A stretch of 6,655 bases of DNA from Planctomycetota bacterium (GTDB lineage Bacteria; Planctomycetota; SBBH01; JACQRN01), in NCBI GenBank assembly GCA_016206515.1, contig JACQRN010000191.1, forward strand, positions 1 through 6,655, given 5' to 3'. The notes under the pieces are model-generated. The model did no database searches. It saw nothing but the letters and a program-made list of their open reading frames with translations, and had not been told where the DNA came from. A program made the position numbers and the translations under genes. Below are positions 1-5,557 of this stretch, one piece after another. Position 1 is the first letter of the stretch. The number at the start of each line of letters is the position of its first letter.

Positions 1-405
1 CCGCGCAAACGCCCGTTCCATACGGTGATGCCGGGGATGCTCACGCGCCCCGACGGCTCCCTCCTGGGTCCGTTCGGTGTGATGGGGGGCGTGATGCAGC
101 CGCAGGGGCACCTCCAGGTCGTGGTCGCCCTCGTCGACGACGCGCTCGATCCCCAGGCGGCGCTCGACCGGCCGCGGTTCTGCATCGCCACGCCGGAGGA
201 GGGGGCGGTTGTGCGGATCGAGGCGCCGATCCCGGAGGTGACCCTCTCGGCGCTCGCGCGGCTCGGCCACCCCGTGCGCGGGCCGCTTTCGGGGATCGAG
301 GCGCAGGCGGTGTTCGGGCGCGGGCAGGTCATCCTTCGCGATCCGGACGGGATGCTCCGCGGCGGGAGCGATCGGCGGTGCGACGGGTGCGCGGGGATGG
401 CCTAG
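1..405 (+). CDS. ggt: Gamma-glutamyltransferase, C-terminal fragment (5' end outside window)
   Basis: This frame is open from the first base and encodes the last 134 residues of a gamma-glutamyltransferase (peptidase family T3, an Ntn hydrolase). The enzyme cleaves the gamma-glutamyl bond of glutathione and related compounds and is usually exported to the periplasm. Visible family features are the HTVMPGMLTR stretch near the start, the glycine-rich GPFGVMGG followed by QPQGHLQV, then DPQAALDRPRF, and the terminal SDRRCDG block, which matches the SDxRxDG ending common in the family. All of this belongs to the small catalytic subunit; the nucleophilic threonine lies upstream, outside the window. 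The GVMGG-QPQGH form resembles the YwrD-like branch more than E. coli Ggt, from memory of the family. The C-terminus looks natural, not truncated. The stop overlaps the stop of the opposing rmuC by four bases. Confidence 0.92.
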   Translation, partial: PRKRPFHTVMPGMLTRPDGSLLGPFGVMGGVMQPQGHLQVVVALVDDALDPQAALDRPRFCIATPEEGAVVRIEAPIPEVTLSALARLGHPVRGPLSGIEAQAVFGRGQVILRDPDGMLRGGSDRRCDGCAGMA

Positions 406-1718
406 ATCGTTTCCTCCGGAGGGGGGGCCGCAGGTAGGTCCAACAGCGTCGCAGCGTCGGATTCCGGGAGCGCCTCGACATCCCGCAATTTTCTCTCCAG
501 GACGTGCCGTCGGGTGTGCGTCGCATCGACCGCACTGGCAGCCTCCTGGAGTTTCTTCTGCACCTTGTCGATGGCATCGCCGAACTTCTCGAATTCGGTT
601 TTCACGGCGCCGAGGGTTTTCCAGACCTCGCTGGAACGCTTCTCGATCGCCAGCGTGCGGAACCCGAGCTGGAGGGAATTGAGGAACGCCCCGAGCGTGG
701 TGGGCCCCGCCACCGTGACGCGATAATCGCGCTGAAGTGATTCGACGGTGCCGTTTTTGCGCAGGACCTCCGCGTAGAGCCCCTCGGAGGGAAGGTAGAG
801 GATCGCGAAGTCGGTGGTATGCGGTGGGTCGATGTACTTGTCCCGGATGTCCCGCGCGCACGAGCGCACGCGCTCCTCGAGTGCCTTCGAGGCGGCGGCG
901 ACGCCGGCGACATCGGCGCGCTCGGAGGCCTCGACGAGCCGTTGATAGTCCTCGATAGGGAACTTCGCATCGACCGGCAGCCGGACCGGCGAGTCCGTAC
1001 CGTTGCGTCCGGGGAGGCGGATCGCGAACTCCACGAACTCGCGCGACCCCTCCTTGGTACGGACGTTCGTCTCGAATTGCGACGGCGCCAGGATCTGCTC
1101 GAGGAGATTGCCGAGTTGCACTTCGCCCCATGTCCCGCGGGTCTTGACGTTCGTCAGGACCTTCTTGAGATCCCCTACGCCTCCTGCGACCGCCTGCACC
1201 TCGCCAAGTCCTCGGTGGACCTGCTCCAAGAGCCCCTGCACGGTCCGGAAAGACTCTCCCAGTCTTCGCTCGAGCGTCTCGTGGAGTTTCTCGTCCACGG
1301 TGCGGCGCATCGCCTCCAGTTTCTGCGCATTGTCCTGCTGGATGTCCGTCAGCCTCCGCTCCACGGTCCCGCGGAGATCCTCCAGGCTCTTCTCGCTCCG
1401 ATCGGCCAGTTCCCGGAGCCGGGAGGACATGTCGTCGAGACCCGTTCGCAGCAGGGCCGCGGCATCCTGGGCGGCCTGACGTTGCGCGGTGCCCGTCTTC
1501 TCCAGGGTTGCGGATACCTCCTGGCGTAGATCCCTCGCCGCGGCGGTCGTCGCGTCCCGCCCGAGGGCGTGCTCCTCCCGCAGCGCCCGGTGGATCGCTT
1601 CCAGGCGCCCCTCGAGCGCGGCGGTCTGGGGCCCCTGCCGCCGAAGGAGCGCGGCGACCTGCAGCGCCAGGACGAGCGCCAGGAGGACGACCGCGACGAC
1701 GCCGAGCGTTTCCGCCAT
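402..1718 (-). CDS. rmuC: RmuC family DNA recombination protein
   Basis: Encodes 438 residues from the chosen ATG, close to the usual size of RmuC (E. coli about 475). RmuC proteins restrict DNA inversions and rearrangements and carry a PD-(D/E)XK-like nuclease fold; the biochemical role is not fully settled. The order is typical: an N-terminal membrane helix (about residues 4-24), a long coiled coil (about 30-180), then the RmuC domain (about 185-385). Recognisable blocks are RGTWGEVQL (194-202), VDAKFPIEDY (249-258), KYIDPPHTTDFAILYLPSEG (294-313) and AGPTTLGAFLNSLQLGFR (337-354). The start at 1718 places the membrane helix right at the N-terminus; an ATG at 1730 adds four residues and is equally possible. 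Neither has a clear Shine-Dalgarno sequence. The frame stays open to an ATG at 1832, but that overlaps the start of the divergent gene and adds unconserved-looking sequence. Encoded alone, convergent with the gamma-glutamyltransferase gene. Confidence 0.94.
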   Translation of the reverse strand: MAETLGVVAVVLLALVLALQVAALLRRQGPQTAALEGRLEAIHRALREEHALGRDATTAAARDLRQEVSATLEKTGTAQRQAAQDAAALLRTGLDDMSSRLRELADRSEKSLEDLRGTVERRLTDIQQDNAQKLEAMRRTVDEKLHETLERRLGESFRTVQGLLEQVHRGLGEVQAVAGGVGDLKKVLTNVKTRGTWGEVQLGNLLEQILAPSQFETNVRTKEGSREFVEFAIRLPGRNGTDSPVRLPVDAKFPIEDYQRLVEASERADVAGVAAASKALEERVRSCARDIRDKYIDPPHTTDFAILYLPSEGLYAEVLRKNGTVESLQRDYRVTVAGPTTLGAFLNSLQLGFRTLAIEKRSSEVWKTLGAVKTEFEKFGDAIDKVQKKLQEAASAVDATHTRRHVLERKLRDVEALPESDAATLLDLPAAPPPEETI

Positions 1719-1830
1719 CCGGACGCCCATCTTATCGGAAGGGGGTGACAGGTTTCCTCGCCGCGCGGCCGTCGCGACGCCGTTTTTGTCCGACCCCTCG
1801 CGTAAGGTGACCCTCGCGAAAGGGGGAACC

Positions 1831-2082
1831 ATGGACGAATCTCTGGAAGGGACCTTGCAGGGGGCGGAGGTGGGCTGGGAGACCGATGCGCACGGCTCCG
1901 AGCGGTGCGACCGCGAGCGGCGCGACCACAGGAAGAGGGTGGCTTCGCTCGACGCGGCGATCCGGCTGGCGCAGGTTGTCTCGGGGCGGTTTCCGCAGGC
2001 GGCGCTCGGGGGGCTCGCGTCGGACCTGCGCGAGGTGCGCGCCTACATCGGTCGGATGCCCCGGACGCGGGGCGCCGCGTAG
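1831..2082 (+). CDS. Small hypothetical protein, 83 aa
   Basis: I do not recognise this family. The case for coding is an AGGGGG ribosome-binding-like sequence four bases before the ATG (1821-1826), about 90 percent G or C at third codon positions, and a position that exactly fills the gap between two better supported genes. The product is acidic at the start (residues 1-20, DESLEG to WETDAHG), then strongly charged (ERCDRERRDHRKR, about 24-36), then an amphipathic helical stretch (about 37-75, LDAAIRLAQVV and LASDLREVRAYIG) and a basic tail. There is no signal peptide or membrane segment, so it is probably cytoplasmic. It has one cysteine and no metal-binding pattern. It is divergent from rmuC over a 112-bp spacer in which I find no convincing promoter, and convergent with the CAP-domain gene 31 bp further on. 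Confidence 0.65.
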   Translation: MDESLEGTLQGAEVGWETDAHGSERCDRERRDHRKRVASLDAAIRLAQVVSGRFPQAALGGLASDLREVRAYIGRMPRTRGAA

Positions 2083-2103
2083 GGGCGCCCTGGGGCCGTC
2101 GTC

Positions 2104-2124
2104 TCGGGGAGGATCACTCCCCGA
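2104..2124. terminator. Stem-loop at the convergent gene junction
   Basis: TCGGGGAG (2104-2111) and CTCCCCGA (2117-2124) form a perfect 8-bp stem with a 5-base loop, GATCA. The loop contains the stop codon of the CAP-domain gene on the minus strand, and the stem lies 21 bp after the stop of the small plus-strand gene. The position suits a shared end for two converging transcripts. There is no T run on either side, so it is not a classical intrinsic terminator. The stem is seen; the terminator role is inference. Confidence 0.35.
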
Positions 2125-3148
2125 CGATCAGCGTCGTGCGGGACTCCTGCGCCGCGATCCCCGCGTTGTGGCCGTGGAGAAGCATGCTCCGGTGATGGCC
2201 CGGGGAGTGCCGCCAGCCGCCGACGCTCCCGGCGGCGTCCGCGGCGCTCGATACGTTCTCCCGGATCTGTTGGGTATATCCGGCCGCCCCGGCGCGGATC
2301 TCCGCGGTGGACCCGTTGTTTCCGGTATGTCCTATGAAGTTGTGCGCGACCATGTCGCGCGTATGCACCTGCGCGGCCCGGTAGAGCGCCTCGTGCAACT
2401 CGAGAGGGACTCTCCCCATGAGGATGCGGTAATCGTTGATGAGCCGGATCGCCTCGATTTCCCGTTCGGACATCCCCAGGTCGCGTGCGGTCTGGACGTT
2501 CCGTTCGAGGATCTGCTGGTGGGGCCTCGGCAAGAGGGGGCGGGCCTCGGAGTCGACCAGGGACCGGTCGGCGAGCGCCTGTACGGTCTCGGCCACGGCG
2601 TGTCCGCACCGCTCCAGGTAGGACTCCATCTCCTTTGTCTCATCGAGGATGCGCTGGAGATCCGGCTGTTCGAGGATCCAGGCGCCCGGGGTGTAGCAGG
2701 ATTCGACCTCCGCGACGAGCCGGTCCGCCTCCTCGTTCTGCCTCGGCGTGTACCCCTCCGTGGGGTAGAGGGACTCGCTCCCGATGTAGGCGATCGCCTC
2801 CTTGCGCGCCCGGGCGAGGTCCGCCCCACGGCGTTGCAGGAGCCCACGGATCGCGCCCGGGGCGAGGCGTTGCCCGGCCCCGCGCAGGAGATCCGCATGC
2901 CGTCCCTGCACCGCGGCGAGGACATCCTCCCGCAGCGCCGGCCGGATCCGGACGATCCGGTCGAACAGCGCGCGCCTCGCCTCGCGGTCCCTCGGGGTGC
3001 GCGCGCGGCGCACCGCGTCCAGGAACGGATCCTGGAGCGATTCCCACGATTCGGCGGCGGCGGGGACCTCCGGGTCGGCGTGGGGGGAGCGGACCGGAGC
3101 GCCCAGGGCCAGGGTGAGAAGGGGGACGGCGATCCACGGCCTGCGCAT
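2114..3148 (-). CDS. Exported CAP/SCP-domain protein with long helical N-terminal region
   Basis: Encodes 344 residues. The start is fixed by a strong AAAGGAG six bases upstream and by the signal peptide it reveals (MRRP then a hydrophobic core to about residue 17, probable cleavage near residue 24). Residues about 35-225 are mostly charged helix and match nothing I know. The C-terminal 115 residues (about 230-344) are a CAP domain (Pfam PF00188, the CRISP/antigen 5/PR-1 family): EIEAIRLINDYR, VHTRDMVAHNFIGHTG (261-276), RENVS (297-301) and WRHSPGHHRSML (312-323). The likely cavity residues H262, H274, E298 and H318 are all present. Bacterial CAP proteins are extracytoplasmic; their activities vary and most are unassigned, so no reaction is claimed. 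C151 and C181, in the helical region, are the only cysteines of the mature chain and could form a disulfide. It is divergent from the zinc-ribbon gene across 63 bp. Confidence 0.88.
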   Translation of the reverse strand: MRRPWIAVPLLTLALGAPVRSPHADPEVPAAAESWESLQDPFLDAVRRARTPRDREARRALFDRIVRIRPALREDVLAAVQGRHADLLRGAGQRLAPGAIRGLLQRRGADLARARKEAIAYIGSESLYPTEGYTPRQNEEADRLVAEVESCYTPGAWILEQPDLQRILDETKEMESYLERCGHAVAETVQALADRSLVDSEARPLLPRPHQQILERNVQTARDLGMSEREIEAIRLINDYRILMGRVPLELHEALYRAAQVHTRDMVAHNFIGHTGNNGSTAEIRAGAAGYTQQIRENVSSAADAAGSVGGWRHSPGHHRSMLLHGHNAGIAAQESRTTLIVGE

Positions 3149-3154
3149 GGCGGA

Positions 3155-3161
3155 CTCCTTT
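3155..3161 (-). promoter_or_regulatory. Ribosome binding site of the CAP-domain gene
   Basis: On the minus strand this reads AAAGGAG, six bases before the ATG at 3148. It is the best Shine-Dalgarno match in the window and decides the start of the gene against the in-frame alternatives further upstream, which would place non-hydrophobic sequence before the signal peptide. Confidence 0.75.
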
Positions 3162-3211
3162 GCCCCTTTGCAGACAGGGCCGACCCGGATGATAGTATTC
3201 CGCGCCCGGCC

Positions 3212-3529
3212 ATGTCCTGTCCCTTCTGCGGCAAGGAGAATCTCGACGGCGCGTCCTTCTGCGCGCATTGCGGGAAGGGGATCAAGAAGTCCGTGCAATC
3301 GGTTCCTCCCGCGATCGCGCAGGCGGTCGTCCTGCCTCCGGCCGTTCCCGCGGCGGTCGTGCTCTCGCGGGGGATCCCGTCCGCCGTCCCGCTCGCGCAC
3401 GGCGCCGCGCCGGAGGGATCCAGCCGGGCGATCGTCGTGGCGGTGTCGGTGGCGCTCGCGAGCGTCGTCCTCCTCGGCGGGGGGTGGCTCATCTCCCGTG
3501 GGATCCTGGGGCTCCCCCCGAACGAATGA
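3212..3529 (+). CDS. Zinc-ribbon protein with C-terminal membrane segment
   Basis: Encodes 105 residues. The first 20 hold a compact zinc ribbon: CPFC (C3, C6) and CAHC (C17, C20), in the pattern typical of zinc_ribbon_2 / DUF-type N-terminal ribbons (MxCPxCGxxN). A proline- and alanine-rich linker (about 30-70, with PPA and VPAAVVL runs) leads to a hydrophobic segment (about 73-96, IVVAVSVALASVVLLGGGWL) and a nine-residue tail. The expected arrangement is a cytoplasmic ribbon anchored to the inner membrane. Proteins of this design are common in GC-rich bacteria but mostly have no known function. The start is chosen because the ribbon begins exactly at this methionine. No Shine-Dalgarno sequence precedes it, so initiation may be leaderless or from a very short leader. 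The stop overlaps the next start as ATGA, which suggests translational coupling. Confidence 0.82.
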   Translation: MSCPFCGKENLDGASFCAHCGKGIKKSVQSVPPAIAQAVVLPPAVPAAVVLSRGIPSAVPLAHGAAPEGSSRAIVVAVSVALASVVLLGGGWLISRGILGLPPNE

Positions 3530-4170
3530 ACGCCCGCTTCCTGATCCTGGCTTGCGCGCTCTTTCCCCTCGTCCCCACCTTGGCGGATGGCCCGGTCACG
3601 AGGCTGCCGACCTTTCTCGATTTCTCGACCTGGAAGGAGGGGATGGAGCACGTCGGTGGGACGACCTGGGTCGAGGTCTGCTCGTCCGCCGCCGCGCGGG
3701 CGCTCTCGGCGGGGCTCGGGGAGAACGTGATCCCCGGCGCCTTCACCGCGCCCGACGAGTTCGAGGATTCCGAGGCGTTCACGCGCGTGACCGGGGGGCG
3801 CACCATCGCCTTCGAGGTCGCGATCCGCGACGCGAACGCCCGCGCCGGGCGCGCCGAAGTGCGGCGCCCCGATCCGTCCCCCGCCCAGAGCATGGACGCA
3901 CTCGTCGAGGTCGAGCCTGCCTACGTCACCGCGACGGAGCTGAAGAAGCGGGTGAACGCCGCCGGCGACCGGATCCCGCCCGAGGAGAGGCTCCGGTTGG
4001 AGGGGGAGTTCCGGGGGTTGGAGATCGCCTGGGGTCGCCCGCGCCACGATAGCGGAGCGCGAAGCGGTCCGCTGGCGCGGGCGACGGGCGGCCACGGAGG
4101 GCCGCCCCGGGTAACGCCAGAAAGTGGCCAAGGGCCATGGATGGCCCCCCATAGATGGACTGCTGTTTGA
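3526..4170 (+). CDS. Exported hypothetical protein with an aberrant C-terminal tail
   Basis: Encodes 214 residues; family not recognised. The N-terminus is a signal peptide (MNARFLILACALFPLVPTLA, likely cleavage near residue 20), so the product should be periplasmic or extracellular. C10 lies inside the hydrophobic core, in a poor and unusually early lipobox, so a lipoprotein is unlikely. Residues about 28-132 look like a globular mixed domain with LDFSTWKEGM and a lone cysteine at 52; about 137-167 is a charged helix (ELKKRVNAA, EERLRLEGEFRG). From about residue 170 the composition changes abruptly to a Gly/Arg/Pro-rich tail, exactly where the inverted-repeat cluster begins, so the original C-terminus may have been replaced. 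There is no Shine-Dalgarno; the ATGA overlap with the zinc-ribbon gene implies coupled translation and a shared transcript. Confidence 0.72.
   Translation: MNARFLILACALFPLVPTLADGPVTRLPTFLDFSTWKEGMEHVGGTTWVEVCSSAAARALSAGLGENVIPGAFTAPDEFEDSEAFTRVTGGRTIAFEVAIRDANARAGRAEVRRPDPSPAQSMDALVEVEPAYVTATELKKRVNAAGDRIPPEERLRLEGEFRGLEIAWGRPRHDSGARSGPLARATGGHGGPPRVTPESGQGPWMAPHRWTAV
4034..4147. repeat. Cluster of adjacent inverted repeats (possible REP/MITE-like element)
   Basis: Four inverted repeats stand side by side. First, GTCGCCCGCGCCA (4034-4046) pairs perfectly over 13 bp with 4073-4085, and inside it AGCGGA (4051-4056) pairs with TCCGCT (4068-4073), giving a long bulged hairpin with a CGC-GAA-GCG tip. 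Second, GGGCGGCC (4086-4093) pairs with GGCCGCCC (4100-4107) across ACGGAG. Third, a weak GCCA/TGGC stem occupies 4116-4128. Fourth, GGGCCAT (4132-4138) pairs with ATGGCCC (4141-4147). The cluster lies in the last 45 codons of the plus-strand gene, where the protein turns low-complexity. The pairing is read directly. That it is a dispersed or mobile element is inference; only one copy is in the window. Confidence 0.6.
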
Positions 4171-4192
4171 CCCGCCCCGTCTGACGCCCGCC

Positions 4193-4207
4193 CGGGGATG
4201 AACCCCG
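4193..4207. other. Short hairpin in the convergent spacer
   Basis: CGGGG (4193-4197) and CCCCG (4203-4207) form a 5-bp stem around ATGAA, between the stop of the exported-protein gene and the stop of the FecR-domain gene. It has no T tract. It may help end transcription from either side, but a stem this short is expected by chance in such GC-rich DNA. Confidence 0.2.
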
Positions 4208-4209
4208 CT

Positions 4210-5535
4210 CTACCGCGACAACCCCTTGCACCGCTCGGCGAAGGTCCCTGCGGCGATCTCGCGTTCCTCTCCACCGGGATAGGCAGTCTGCCGTTCCTTC
4301 CCGCCCGCGGCGCGGTCCTCGCCGATCGTCGCCGTGCGGCCGTCGGACAGGAGGCACGATGCGCCCCCGCCCGCGGGGAGTGTGATCGTCGTCGCGTCGG
4401 GTGCCACCGCCAGGTGCATCTCGGCGGTCGCCCGGAACGGCCCCGCGTGCGGGGTGCGCACGGGAAGGGCGCCCGTCACGCGCGCGCTCCCGGCGTGGAG
4501 GGTGACGGCGGCACTCGCGGAGGCGTCATAGGGGACCTCCAGGGTCGATCCGGGCCCAAGCTCGACGACGGAGCCGTCCTCCATCTCGACGAGCGCCCAG
4601 GCGCCCTCCTCGGTGCGCAGGGAGTCCCCGGGAAGGAGCGTCATGCCGGCCTGCGGGACCGGATCGACCGAGAACGAGCGGACGCGCTGGAGGGTGCCGC
4701 GCAGCGAGAGGACGATGGGGGATTCCCGAAGGCGGGTGACGGACCCTTCCCAGCGCCGGATCTCGTCGCGCAGCAGGCGCAGGCGCCGCACCGAGTCGGT
4801 GGCGCGACCCAAGGTCGTGGCGATCGCGTCGAGGGCGGGCTTCTTCCCGCCGGTCATGCGCGAGGAGGCCTCCCGCAGGGTCTGGCGGCTCTCCCGCGCG
4901 CGGGCGAGGGCGGCCTCGGCGTCGGCGATCAGCAGGTCGAGGTACGTCCCTTGCGCCGCGCGGCGCGCGGGGTCGGAGGAGCCGGAGGGGTCGATCCGCT
5001 CGCGGCGCGCGCGCGCCGCGGCCAGGTCGGACTCCAGCCCCGCGAGCCGCTCCTCCAGGACCCTCGCGCTGTCGAGGAGGTCCCTGCGGTCCTCGATCGC
5101 CGCGCCGCAGAGCGTCCCGCACTCGGAGAGGAGCGCCTCCGCGCGCGCCTGCGCGCGCGCGAGGTCGGCGAGCGCCTCGTCCCCCTTCTGGGCCTCCCCC
5201 AGGGAGCGGGCCGCTTCCTCGCGGGCGGCGAGGGCCGATGCGTCGCCGCAGGCGAGGCGCAGCGCCGCGAGCCGGTACGCCTCCCGCGCGCGCGCGGCGG
5301 CCTCGCCGGTCCGCGCGGCGTGCCACGCCTTCCACGCCTCGGCGCGGACCGCGTCGGTGCGTCCGGCCAGGCCGTCGAGCGTCTCGAGAATCTGCGCGTC
5401 GGTCGGTTCCTCCCGCGCCCCAGCGCCGCCCGATGCCGGAGAACCCGACAGGCATGTCGCCAGGATGACGATCCACGCGGACCGTCGCCCATGTCCCGAT
5501 CCCCTCGCCGCGCGCATCCGGTTCTCATTCCTCAT
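4210..5535 (-). CDS. Exported FecR-domain protein with long coiled-coil region
   Basis: Encodes 441 residues. A basic N-terminus and hydrophobic stretch (about 19-31, SAWIVILATCLSG) form a signal sequence; LATC around C28 is an imperfect lipobox, so either cleavage by signal peptidase I or lipidation is possible. Residues about 42-265 are Ala/Arg/Glu/Leu-rich helix, probably coiled coil. Residues about 297-380 match the FecR domain (Pfam PF04773): LLPGDSLRTEEGAWALVEME, then DGSVVELGPGSTLEV and the beta-rich LHAGSARV. In FecR itself this domain lies in the periplasm and signals to a sigma factor; here there is no sigma-factor gene nearby and the domain is C-terminal, so a structural or ligand-binding envelope role is more likely. 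The start at 5535 has GAGG eight bases upstream; an in-frame ATG at 5517 is a real alternative that still keeps the signal sequence. It follows the coiled-coil gene by 22 bp, probably in one operon. Confidence 0.82.
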   Translation of the reverse strand: MRNENRMRAARGSGHGRRSAWIVILATCLSGSPASGGAGAREEPTDAQILETLDGLAGRTDAVRAEAWKAWHAARTGEAAARAREAYRLAALRLACGDASALAAREEAARSLGEAQKGDEALADLARAQARAEALLSECGTLCGAAIEDRRDLLDSARVLEERLAGLESDLAAARARRERIDPSGSSDPARRAAQGTYLDLLIADAEAALARARESRQTLREASSRMTGGKKPALDAIATTLGRATDSVRRLRLLRDEIRRWEGSVTRLRESPIVLSLRGTLQRVRSFSVDPVPQAGMTLLPGDSLRTEEGAWALVEMEDGSVVELGPGSTLEVPYDASASAAVTLHAGSARVTGALPVRTPHAGPFRATAEMHLAVAPDATTITLPAGGGASCLLSDGRTATIGEDRAAGGKERQTAYPGGEEREIAAGTFAERCKGLSR

Positions 5536-5552
5536 TCCGCGTTCCTCGTTCC
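5525..5552. repeat. Heptanucleotide tandem repeat, four units
   Basis: Four in-phase 7-bp units read TCATTCC, TCATTCC, GCGTTCC, TCGTTCC on the plus strand. They fill most of the spacer between the two minus-strand genes and extend into the start of the FecR-domain gene. On the minus strand the units supply both its Shine-Dalgarno (GAGG) and its first ATG. Heptameric tandem repeats of this type, rich in ATTCC, occur between genes in several bacterial phyla, and short tandem repeats of seven bases are classical in cyanobacteria. The match here is by eye; the flanks (CCGGTTC, GGTCCC) may be decayed units. Confidence 0.7.
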
Positions 5553-5557
5553 GGTCC

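Noticed and set aside
1719..1832. Longer rmuC start at an ATG at 1832
   Set aside because: It would put 38 polar residues before the membrane helix, has no ribosome site, and overlaps the start codon of the divergent gene.
3168..3196. Possible promoter for the zinc-ribbon gene: TTGCAG, 17 bases, GATAGT
   Set aside because: The spacing is ideal, but only three of six and four of six positions fit the consensus, and such matches occur by chance. Start-site mapping would decide.
1886..3529. A 547-residue plus-strand frame ending with the zinc-ribbon gene
   Set aside because: Only the last 105 residues are convincing. The earlier part is antisense to the CAP gene, which has its own strong ribosome site and signal peptide.
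2332..4152. A 606-residue open frame on the minus strand
   Set aside because: It runs across the zinc-ribbon and exported-protein genes and part of the CAP gene in the wrong frames, and its translation is Arg/Pro/Ser-rich without any motif. It is an effect of high GC with few stop codons.
4108..4170. Integron attC site or a riboswitch in the structured region
   Set aside because: No paired GTTRRRY / RYYYAAC core sites, no integrase or cassette array, and no recognisable conserved riboswitch core. The region follows a gene instead of preceding one.
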